From Centrapalus pauciflorus (Eukaryota > Streptophyta > Magnoliopsida > Asterales > Asteraceae): a stretch of DNA of 64,000 nt. The notes below the pieces were generated by a model. It ran no database searches and was not told the origin of the DNA. It saw only the letters and a list, made by a program, of their open reading frames with translations. The stretch spans positions 186,001 to 250,000 of the forward strand of contig JAANYP010003850.1 of the NCBI GenBank assembly GCA_020465985.1. Reading direction: 5' to 3'. The position numbers and the translations under genes were made by a program. This document shows positions 11,057-22,215 of the stretch, piece by piece. Position 1 is the first letter of the stretch. Every line of letters starts with the position of its first letter.

Positions 11057-13990
11057 AAGACAATGAGCATTGATTGGATGACTTTGAACGATTTCTTAAC
11101 CTGCATTAATGCTTCGAAGTGAACAACATATGTGATGTAGCTGCATATGGTTATGGCTCGAAGTAAAGTTCCCATTTTAAGATCTTCAAATTATTTTTTT
11201 GACTTTCATGTGTGTGATGAATTGACAAACACGAAGCGTTATATATGAATTTCATTTTCAAAGTTGCTCTCCACCTTTTATTTTATGACTGTTACACAAG
11301 AAAATGATTTGTATTTTTATGATTGTTTTTTTACAGGAGGCACTTGTATCAACCCTATATATTATATCACTAGGTTAGTGATACACTCGTTGTTTCATTG
11401 AATTAGAAAGTATGATGATTTAAAAATTTTCAAATAATTATCAGATGTACTGAAATGAAGACTGCGAAGCTAGTTAAAGATTAAAATAAAAAAATACTTT
11501 CACACGTTGTGTTAGTGCCAAGTGCCAACCTTACCTTCATCGTCTAAAATTATAAATTTCAAACATTCTTTACTTTTAACTTAAAGTTTTGGTAATATAC
11601 AATTGACCATGGGTGAAAAATGAGTCTTTTTAATACAAACATGGATGGTAATTGTTCGCTTTTGTTTACTGTCATAACAAAATATACCACTAGCGGAAAC
11701 CGTAATCATTGAACTTTGAAAGGGATCATTTTTTGATCTTGTGGGGTTTATTTTATAATAGTTAGTTGCATTTTATTTCCATGTAATTTTATTTCTTTCC
11801 TTTGTAATTTAATTATTGTATTTAGAATTTGAGGGGTGTAGTTTGTAAACTCCTCAAACTTGCATTTAATATTCAAGGGTTTCTCATAACTTTGTCCTAT
11901 TCACTTTTAAGAAAATACGGCCGCCACACCATTTTGAATTCTCTCTAACATATTCTTCTTTGATTGAGCGTTCCATTCTCATTGTTTGAATATTATAATC
12001 ATTGTTTTATATTATGAGTGCTATGATTACTGTTTGAGAAAATACGGCCGCAAACCAGTTTGAATTCTCTCTGACATATTCTTCTTTTGATTGAGTGTTC
12101 CATTCTCATTGTTTAAATATTATAATCATTGTTTTATATTACTCTTTTTATCAACGCCAATATCATACATTATCTTAGGTTGTGGTGCTACGAAGATATT
12201 AAGAGAATGAAATTGTACGTTTTAATTTAACTTTTATCATACGATAGTATCATCTATTTTTACAATTATGTCTTTGGGTCTTCAGTAGGAGAAAAAAAGT
12301 TGAAGGAAACAAAAGAAGAAAGAAACAGAAAATAATAAAATTGTATAATATTTTATATGTTGCCAAGCATAAGGGAAAGAAAGAGTTACACACAGAGATA
12401 AAGGAAAAAGATTGTTAATTTTATAAATTATAATCTTAATAGTGCGTTGCTATTTGAATCCTACGTTTTACTAGCCACACATCTTTCTAACGTGTCACAT
12501 CAATCCTATTAGTAAGTCACATTTCAACGAATATATTTAAATATTAAAGTAAATGTCAAATCAATTGAGGTGCGTGACAAATCATAAAGGAGAGGGTGTG
12601 CGAGTAGAACTCTAACTTATTATATTTAAAGTATTACTTCATGCACCACATCTACATCATATAATTGACCTAAAATATGCATTTTTTTTTCATAACTCAT
12701 CATTATAGTTTATTTGTTTACACTCTTTTGTCCAATCATAAGATAAATATTTATAGGTCAAATGCATAGAGGTGGTGTATGAGAAATTAGAGGTAGTGCA
12801 TAAAGAAATAGTCTTATATTTATTACTTAACTTTATCTTCAAATCTTCTCATATTTGGAAAGAAAGTTTAGGAGTGAAAGTGATTTATATTTTAACTCCA
12901 AATCATTTTTCTTCTCTAAAAAAACCTTTGGAACATATCTTTTTTTATTTTTTCTCGTTGTTTCTTTCTGGATCTCTTTTATTCTTTCCATAAAAGAAAA
13001 CTCGGGAACACAAATTAATGGAATTTGGAGAATTGATTATTAACGTAAACCTTAATTCTTTGATTTTACTCATTAAAGACATAGAAAGAGAACTGAGATT
13101 TCATTATTTTTTCTTAATTTATCTTTTTTTTTTTTCAAAGTCAAAATTTTATAAAGCTTGAAAAGTAGAAGAATTTATCAATTAAGCTTGGAAACCAAAA
13201 TAATACTATTTTCTTATTTTTTTCATACCATATACACCTTATATTATTTGGAGTTTAAAGTGGTCTTGATATTACTGTCAGTCATTAATGTTGTAGAAAA
13301 TGTCACTACTGTAATTTACGACCATTTGCAAAACTAAATTATTAAAATGATAATATGTAAAGAATCAATTATTTATGATCTATAAACATACATACATACT
13401 ACGTTACATGTACAACGTTCATACACATTTTAGTTTTGGAATGCGAATCTATCGTCGTTTTTTTTTTTAAAAAAATAATTTGCATAAGTGTATACCTTTA
13501 AAAGATATTTAACTCGAACATACATATGTGGTTGTTTCATTTATAAAAGGAATGTAACAAATAAGAATAGAAATTTGAAATTTTATTTTATTTTCACTCA
13601 AGGATTGTGTATTACAAACATAAAATCTAGTAAAAAATTGAGCATGGTGATATTTTATTGTTGGGTTAATATTGAAAAAAGTCAATCAACTTTTCTTATT
13701 TTTTCAATTAAGTTCTTAAACATTTTTTTCAATTGTTTTTGTCTCTAAACTATGTTTGTCTTATAGAATAGTATAAATTTTTGACCGGTTACCGAATTTG
13801 TCGGTAAAATACAACTGATAAAATAAAAATTTTAAGAACTTAATCGCTTGATATGGAAAATTGATTGGTTTTTTCCAACATTAATCAAATGAAATAACTA
13901 AGATTACTTGTTAGGTAACAAAAATAATTAGATACTTAAACAATAAAAATGATTTAAAACATAATTATGAAAATAAAGGAACTTGATGCG
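11057..13990. other. Intergenic region without a recognised gene
   Basis: AT-rich. It holds the tandem duplication at 11911-12141. Around 12630-12810 there is a weak inverted repeat (ATGCACCAC and GGTGGTGTATG) that may be an old MITE. The short frames here have no recognisable domain. Confidence 0.5.
11911..12141. repeat. Tandem duplication, period 127 bp
   Basis: Copy 1 starts at 11911 and copy 2 at 12038. Both start GAAAATACGGCCGC and run through TTGAATTCTCTCT, CATATTCTTCTTT, GTTCCATTCTCATTG and ATAATCATTGTTTTATATTA, with few differences. A preceding region (TTTGTAATTTAATTATTG and similar, 11800-11900) resembles an LTR, but I cannot name it. Confidence 0.75.
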
Positions 13991-13999
13991 TTTTTTCAA

Positions 14000-14467
14000 G
14001 GGATATTTGCGCAAAAAACCCCAAACTTGTCAGTTTTTTGTGACTAAAACCCCAAATCATTTTTCGTTGCATAGAAAACCCCGAACTAACTAAAAATCAG
14101 TAAATCAAGGTTTTATCGCTTGGTAACCGGCTGAAACCTGTTATTAAACCGGTTTCCAAGTACTACACATCATTTAAGCCCCCGTTGATGATGTAATCCC
14201 GTTTAAAAATTACAATTAAAAATTATCAACGGGGGTTTAAATGATGTGTAATACTTGACAACCGTTTTCAACAATTAAAATTTATTCCACGTAGATTTTT
14301 TACCGGTCCACGTACGATTAATAACAGGTTTCAGCCGGTTATCCATTGATAAAACCTTGATTTACTGATTTTTAGTTAGTTCGGAGTTTTTTATGCAACG
14401 AAAAATGACTTGGGGTTTTAATCACAGAAACCTGACAAGTTGAAGGTTTTTTTTACATAATTATCTC
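14000..14467. mobile_element. Mutator-like MITE with perfect 9-bp target duplication
   Basis: The flanks are TTTTTTCAA at 13991-13999 and again at 14468-14476. The arms form a long imperfect hairpin: AAAAATCAGTAAATCAAGG on the left answers CCTTGATTTACTGATTTTT on the right, and GGGGGTTTAAATGATGTG answers the left arm near 14165. It has no coding frame. The 9-bp duplication is the mark of Mutator-type transposases. Confidence 0.85.
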
Positions 14468-16018
14468 TTTTTTCAATATCAACATTTTGCCAGGAAAGAA
14501 GGGACAGAAAAAGGACTAAATAGATGGAACATCTTTTACAGGGTAAAAAATGGAAAATGTGAAACGCCGGCTTCCTGGACATCTGACGTCATGAATCGCT
14601 CAGACGGGGACACGTAGTGGATCTAGATCTCGGGTTCATTCAGGAAGCAACACGTGTGTGCTTTTGATCTATTCTCTTAACCAAAAGATAATATTAAAAT
14701 GTCATCCAACGTGTATTCATCCCCCCTTTCACTTTCATTTTCATTTTCATTTTCATATTCACCTGTTTCTGCTTGCCTACCCTAAATTAGATCTGTCAGT
14801 CCACCTCACTCAGGATCTTTACACGTCATCTTCTGCACAATTCAATTTTCCTTAAAATATATCATATTTTCATACGATTAAAAATATACCGACCAACAAC
14901 ATGAAAAAAAATTAAATAAGATTAATATTAAAAAGGCCTAAATGAAACAATTAAACGGTCAGAGGCTTTGGTGGCTAACCCGTGCAATCAACCTTCTTAT
15001 ATTATCGGTCAAATCATTGAATTTTCTTTATTTAAAATTATATATTTGATTTTTTAAATGGATCATTAATTGATAAACAATATAATGACTTAAACAATTA
15101 AAAAATTTAATGGTTTAATTGCAAAATAAAAAAGGGAAATTGGTTTATTAATATTAAACAATTCCCTAAACTAATCTATTATTAGTTAAACAAATAATAA
15201 ATCAAAAGTATATATGTTTTAAAATAAAACAATTGTTCAGGGACTTACAAGTCCGGAAAAAAAAGTCCAATAAATTAATTGATAAGTCCATATTAATCAT
15301 TTACATCATATTGTGTTTGTGGCCATTGGATTTTCAGTTTTTAGGTAGATACTCTTGTAGGCAGTTAGCATCAATGTGTTCACTTATCCCAATGTTTATC
15401 ATCCGTACGTGAAACATATAGTAAAATAGTAATAATAATATGAAGGCAAACAAGCAAATCAATTTAATTTAAATAAATTGCACGTTTCAAATCCTGAAGT
15501 TATGGAACCTATAAGTAGTTTACGTAGCGTTCTTTACGGTCCAACGGATTTGACACAACTTTCAATCAAAAAATGCAAAATATCATTCGTTTAGGACTGT
15601 TTTGGCCAAAAGGTGTTGTTTGATACCTCTTATGAAGGTTTAATCAGACTCTGGACTCTTATTCTGTGGTTGGAGCAATAAGTGTTTGTACGCATAAGGA
15701 GAAGAAACATAAACCTTGTATCATCCTAGGTTTTGATAAGATCCAAAAATACATTGCTGTAGCTTTTGTCGTCAATAAAAAAACACGCTACATTCTCTCT
15801 CTTTCTCTCTCTTGGAATGCTTCCTTACATACCAGATCCCCTAGCCACCGTCCCCACCGTCGACCACCACACTGTCACCAATTACGCCAAACGACCACCA
15901 CGCCATTATCGACCACCAAGCCGAACAATCTCCTCCTTTTTCAAATTCATCTATTTTTGAGGTGTTTCACTGCTTTTTTGCTTCGGTTTTCATGTATTAT
16001 TGTTTTTTTTTTAATTAA
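14468..16018. other. Intergenic region with an ACGT-rich island and a TC-rich tract
   Basis: The interval 14560-14660 is GC-richer and contains TGACGTCA (14584-14591) and CACGTG (14651-14656). A (CATTTT)n tract is near 14733-14755. A TC-rich stretch at 15790-15815 precedes a 47-codon frame beginning MLPYIPDPL. I do not recognise that peptide, and no exon continues it. Confidence 0.45.
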
Positions 16019-16027
16019 AAAAATTTA

Positions 16028-18151
16028 GACTAAATTACATAAATGGTCCCTGTGGTTTATATGAAATTACGGTTTTAGTCACTGAAAGAATTTTATTACA
16101 CCACAAGTCCCTAAAATCGAAAAGTTGTAACATTTTGGTCCCTGAAATTAACGACTGTTAACTTGAGCCGTTAGTTTCAGGGGCATTTTGGTCTTTTTGA
16201 ATTTCAAGGACCATTTATGTAACTTTCATACTTTTCATATATATATATATTTAATATTTCTTTCTTTTTTATAATTTAATTATCCAAATATAACATTTTA
16301 TTTTTTATTCCTTTTGTCTTAATCATTAATTTTTATTTGTATGTTTATTGTTATTATTAATGTTAGTTTTTTTTATGTTACTATAATTATTTATTTAAGA
16401 TTATTATATGGTATAACTGGTTCATTTTTTTAATTATTTATTGAGAATCCAAATCTTTCTCTATCTTTTTTTCATTTAATAAAAATAAAAATAAAAACTA
16501 GTTGTAGTTTTTTTCGTTCGAAAAATCCAAAATCGAAATGATTTATATCTTTTCTCCATTCAAAATAACGACGTGTTGAAGCTTTTTTTGTTTGGAAAAG
16601 TATATAATCAAAATGTTTCGTTGTTTCTTCATTGCAAATACTTAATAAAAATTTTAATTCTAAATGGTTTGAAAAAAATCAAGAATTAGAATGGTTCATC
16701 GCTTTTTAGTCAAAAAAATTAAATTTCAAATGGTTTGTTGTATTTTATTGAAAAAATTCAAAATGTATTGATTTTTTTATCTACGTTTAATTAAAATCAG
16801 AATGGTTCTTTTGTTTGAAAAGAAATCAAAAATCATAATTGTTTACCGTTTTTGATCAAAAATATTAAATTGAAATCAAAATGGTTCGTCATTTTTTTTA
16901 TAAAACAAATTAATAACAGATGGTTGTCGTTGTTTGAAAAAATCAAAATTATAATGGTTCATCATTTATTTGATCAAATGGTTCATCGTTTATTTGATCC
17001 AAAAAACAATATTGGAGTGGTTCGTAACTTTTTTATCGTTGTTTAACCAAAATCGTAATGATTATTATTTTTTTTTTGAAAACTAAATAATAAAAAACGA
17101 TGAACCATTATTGATTTCTTGGATTAAATAAACAATGAACCATTTCGATAATTTTTCTGATCAAAAAATGATGAACCATTATGATTTTTTTATTTTTTCA
17201 AACAACGATGCCCATCTAGTATTAATTTTTTTATAAAAAAATACGAACCATTTTGATTTTAATTTAATATTTTTGATCAAAAAATGGTAAGCAATTATGA
17301 TTTTTGATTTTTTTTCATACAAAAGAACCATTCTGATTTTAATTAAACATGGATAAAAAAATCAATACAATTTCAATTTTTTCAATAAAATACAACAAAC
17401 CATTTGGAATTTATTTTTTTTTACTAAAAAGTGATGAACCGTTCCAATTCTTGATTTTTTTTCAAACCATTTAGAATTAAATTTTTTATTAAGTATTTGC
17501 AATGAAAAAAACTACGAAGCATTTTGATTATATATCTTTTCCAAATGAAAAAAACTTCAACACGTCATTATTTTAAATTTTTTTGAATGGAGAAAAGTAG
17601 TAAATCATTTCGGTTTTAGATTTTCCGAACGAAAAAAACTACAACTAGTTTTTGTTTTTATTTTTATTTTTCTTAAATGAAAAAAAGATAGAGAAAGATT
17701 TGGATTCTCAATAAATAATTGAAAAAAATGAACCAGTTATACCATATAATAATCTTAAATAAATAGTTATAGTAACATAAAAAAAACTAATATTAATAAT
17801 AACAATAAACATACAAATAAAAATTAATGACTAAAACAAAATGAATAAAAAATAAAATGTTATATTTGGATAACTAAATTATAAAAAAGAAAGAAATACT
17901 AAATATATATATGAAAAGTATGAAAGTTACATAAATGGTCCATGAAAGTTTGAAAATTACATAAATGGTCCTTGAAATTCGAAAAGACCAAAATGCCCCT
18001 GAAACTAACGGCTCAAGTTAACTGCCGTTAATTTCAGGGACCAAAATGTTACAACTTTTCGATTTTAGGGACTTATGGTGTAATAAAATTCTTTCAGGGA
18101 CCAAAACCGTAATTCCATATAAACCACAGGGACCATTTATGTAATTTAGTC
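16028..18151. mobile_element. Mutator-like foldback element, 2.1 kb, nearly one palindrome
   Basis: Perfect 9-bp target duplication AAAAATTTA at 16019-16027 and 18152-18160. The left end GACTAAATTACATAAATGG is matched inverted by CCATTTATGTAATTTAGTC at the right. Inverted similarity continues to a centre near 17085, so each arm is about 1.05 kb. Each arm includes a degenerate series of AATGGTTCATCG / TTTGATCAAAAA words. There is no transposase frame. A transcript through it would fold into a very long hairpin. Confidence 0.92.
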
Positions 18152-18160
18152 AAAAATTTA

Positions 18161-21021
18161 CTTTAATATTGTTACATTTGTAATATTTGCTTCTATTTAT
18201 TAGTTGAACGTTGCTATTCTTTGATTATTTATCTTCGTAATATTTGCTTTTATTCTTTTCAACTTTTTTACTTGAATAAACAGATTTCATGTAAAGATAT
18301 ATATTCTATTTCAACCTAAATGTCTGTATATGTTTTAATTTTCTTTTTTAAGCATTCTTTTACTTCAAGCATTCTTTGTTGAACCACTATTTGTGTAAAC
18401 AAGTGTGGTAACTTTTTGTACAAAAAGATGTTCTTTTATTATCTTTGTTATTTGAGTCGTTGTTACTTGAATTGATAGATGAACATCACTTTAATCAATG
18501 GTACTTGAATCTTGTTTTATGGTAATAACACTTGAATCTTGTTTTTTTTGTAATAATACGTGAATCTTGATATTGTTACTTGACTTTAATCAATGATGTT
18601 GGCTTGTTGGTTCACTATATTGTTACTTGATAATCAATGGTACGTGAATCTTATTTTATGGTAATAATATCTGAATCTTGTTATTACTTGAATTTATTGA
18701 ATGATATTGCTTAAATTGATAGATGAACATCACTTAATCAATGGTACTTGAATATGATTTTATGGCAATGGTGTAGGCTCATTAAAGCAAGTTTCTTGTA
18801 TTTGATTCTTGATAGCAAATTCATATGATTCTTGAAAGGAAGTTGCTTATGTCTTACTTGAATCTTGAATATACATAAGATTCTTCAAAGTAAGTTGCTT
18901 GTTTATGGTGGTATTACTTGAATTTTGAACACAACGACGCCTCCTTCCAATTTGTTTCGATGTTAATTTGTAATATCTTGATTTGAAGCAAGTTGCTTGA
19001 AGGCTTCATGTTTGTAGTACCTTGGATTGAGATTCCACACTACAATACTTGAATATAAATTACTTATCAATTTGTTACTAGTAATGGATAATACACTTGC
19101 TTGGTTTTGATGTTTGCAATCAACATTAAATTAGTTTTGGTTCTTGATGTTTGTAATTGTTAATAAGTTTATTTTAATGTTAAAATCCTTTCTATTTTAC
19201 AATAAACTAGCTTGGTTCTTAATGCTTTATAATTGAGAATACACTAGCTTGGTTCCCGATGTTGGCTTTTGATGTTTATGATTTTTTATTTTATGTATAG
19301 AGTGCTTTCGTATCATAATTGCACAAGGCCCCCATAGTTTATAATTCTCGTCAAGTTGATAGCAAACTCAGCAAGCTTTGACAAATTCATCAATTTTATG
19401 AATTGTTATAAGTTTTGCAGTTATAAAATTTTTTGTTTGGATATAAATAATGTAACTTTTATGCATTATTCCGATGGATTGATGTATATTTAGTATGATT
19501 TGAACGGTGATAATAATAGATGATTTTTGTTAAATTTATGAGTTAACAGGTAAATTTATTGGAATGATCTTGAAGACTTGAATAGACTTTAAAAAATTGG
19601 TGTTAAAAGATATAAACCATTTCTATTTTTTACATAACAGAAATGCGATTATTTAGAAATATATCTACATTTTATTATTTTTATTACTAAAATTAAAATT
19701 GAAAGATAACATGTGAACAAATATTTATTAGATTACAAATAGTTTTATTGAACCTCCTATCAGACGTATAGAACCACCTCTTATCAATGAAAACTGAAAT
19801 CATACATCAAGCAGTTTACCTCTTATGCAATTAAACACCACCCACATCTTGGAAAAATCAACATATTTTTTTTGATTTTTTTGTTTGGTTCCTAATTTGT
19901 TTTTTAATCATTTTAGTACATATATCTTCTTGTCCTTTTCGTATTGGTCCCTTTTTATAATAGGTTATATGTTAATTAGGCATTGACATGTCATATTATT
20001 GTTGATGTGTAATTGACATGTCATTTTTATATTAAAATCACTAATAATGTTTGATAACAAATCTCTCTTTGGTCTCCATCGCCCACCGCCCCCTTTTGGT
20101 GACTTCTCAGTGGCTTCAATGGATAGACTCACTTGATCGGTTTTCCAAATGAAAACCAACCCTGTGCTCTCAACCACATCATTCTTCGATTGAAATCATG
20201 GGGTAAAATCGTATTTAGGTTAATATGTATCCCAGGGTGCAAATCGATACATATTTGTATGGGAATTGTTGTACTTCGTTGCTAAAATCATTCAATTTGG
20301 CTTTCCTTTAAATATTCTAATTTCAATAATTAATATTAACCGAAGTTGATTCAGTCTGGGCATTCGTCTTATTTTTTAATGAGCGATAGCATCTGATCAA
20401 TTCACTTAAAAGAATGATCGAAATTCTATTTAGAATTGCTTTTATTTTCACAAGATCAAGATCGTAAAATCGGATTAAGGATTGAAAGAACCTACTCAGC
20501 TAAAAATTGTGTTTATGAATATCGTTATATTATAAGATTTTGATATCAATACCAAAGTAATAACAACCACATGCCCGTCTTTTAAGGTGTGCAAGAAGGT
20601 CAGTCGCATAGGGGCCCTGATTTTATAGGGCATCACAATCGTAAAAATGATCGGAGCATCAAATGAATTATTTTGAATATTAATTTCTCATTAATCACTA
20701 TTTCGTTTTAAGCATATTATATACCATTTTAAAAGTCTCATTAAATAATACAAACACATAAAATTGGTCATTCACGACATCTAATTTACATATCAAAATT
20801 CAGTTGCAAAATGAGTAACTACTATTTAAATTTTTCGTAATTAATGATCTACATTATATGCATGTGTACAGAGCCTCCGAAATTCATGGGACGGCTCTGA
20901 ACAACCATGAATGTGATTTTAGCTTTTGTAAATCTAGTTCTATCAAATTAATATTTTTTTTTTTAAAATACCTTATACGTTTATAGAATATACTAACTAA
21001 AATGAATGTGTATTAAGTTCT
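18161..21021. other. Intergenic region with degenerate repeats, no gene seen
   Basis: AT-rich. Between 18420 and 18800 the words ACTTGAATCTTG and TAATCAATGGTACTTGAAT recur. A 60-bp segment starting at about 18470 (GATAGATGAACATCACTT) recurs at about 18716. A 70-codon frame on the minus strand at 19965-20177 has no recognisable domain. Confidence 0.55.
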
Positions 21022-21030
21022 TAACTAAAA

Positions 21031-21999
21031 GGGAGAATTTCATATATGTCCCTCTAAAACTGCAAAATATCATATATACCCAAGCCAAAAAAAGAATTTC
21101 ATATATATCCTTCTAAAACTTCATAATATCATATTTACCCAATTTAAAACTTTAATATCATATATACCTTTTCAAACTTTTAAATATATCAAATATATCC
21201 AAATTATTTATTTATTCTTATTTATTACTTTAAAACTCATAATAAATATTCATTAATAAAGAAATGACCAATCTACCCTTTTTATTTCTTGAACTTCATA
21301 ATATCATATTTACCCAATTGAAAACTTTAATATCATATATACCCTTTTAAACTTTTAAATATATCAAATATATCCAAATTATTTATTTATGATCTTTTAT
21401 TACTTTAAGATATCAAATCTTTTATTTCTTGACGGAATTCGGCGATTCAAATTTCATTTGTTCGTTAAGTAGAAGCCTACCACGAGCACCTGGACATGTA
21501 AAATCAAGGGATTTAAAAGTTAATTATTTTGATTAAGTCTTCAATTCTTGTGGCTTCGACTTAACGAACAAATTGAAATTTGAATCACCGAATTCCGTCA
21601 AGAAATAAAAGATTTGATATCTTAAAGTAATAAAAGATTATAAATAAATAATTTGGATATATTTGATATATTTAAAAGTTTAAAAGGGTATATATGATAT
21701 TAAAGTTTTCAATTGGGTAAATATGATATTATGAAGTTCAAGAAATAAAAAGGGTAGATTGGTCATTTCTTTATTAATGAATATTTATTATGAGTTTTAA
21801 AGTAATAAATAAGAATAAATAAATAATTTGGATATATTTGATATATTTAAAAGTTTGAAAGGGTATATATGATATTAAAGTTTTAAATTCGGTAAATATG
21901 ATATTATGAAGTTTTAGAAGGATATATATGAAATTCTTTTTTTGGCTTGGGTATATATGATATTTTGCAGTTTTAGAGTGACATATATGAAATTCTCCC
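21031..21999. mobile_element. Mutator-like foldback element with perfect 9-bp target duplication
   Basis: TAACTAAAA stands at 21022-21030 and at 22000-22008. The ends are GGGAGAATTTCATATATG and its inverse. Arms of about 400 bp pair almost perfectly and carry repeated ATATCATATATACCC words. The outermost pair continues inward to GACGGAATTCGG, present inverted near 21590. Only a centre of roughly 100 bp (about 21480-21560) is unpaired. No coding frame. Confidence 0.92.
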
Positions 22000-22215
22000 T
22001 AACTAAAATACCATAAGATAGCGCACTGCGCATAAATTTTAAATATTTGTCGTTTTATTTTTCAAAATATGATTTTACGTTACATCACAACGTGGGAATA
22101 AAATTAACTAGGTTTTTAGAAAATATATATCTGAATACATAAAACCTTATACATCGATGAATTTCATTAAAATAAATCATTTTATAAAATAATATGAAAA
22201 TTATCAGAATAGTTA

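Noticed and set aside
12772..13748. Hydrophobic frames resembling small membrane proteins
   Set aside because: They are Phe/Ile/Lys-rich translations of AT-rich DNA without homology or gene structure.
15766..16028. Small Pro/His/Thr-rich protein after a TC-rich leader
   Set aside because: No recognised family, no second exon, and the 3' end runs into the flank of a foldback element; left as unrecognised.
19965..20177. 70-codon minus-strand frame (MVESTGLVFIWK)
   Set aside because: No domain and no supporting context; possibly a worn retroelement piece, not provable here.
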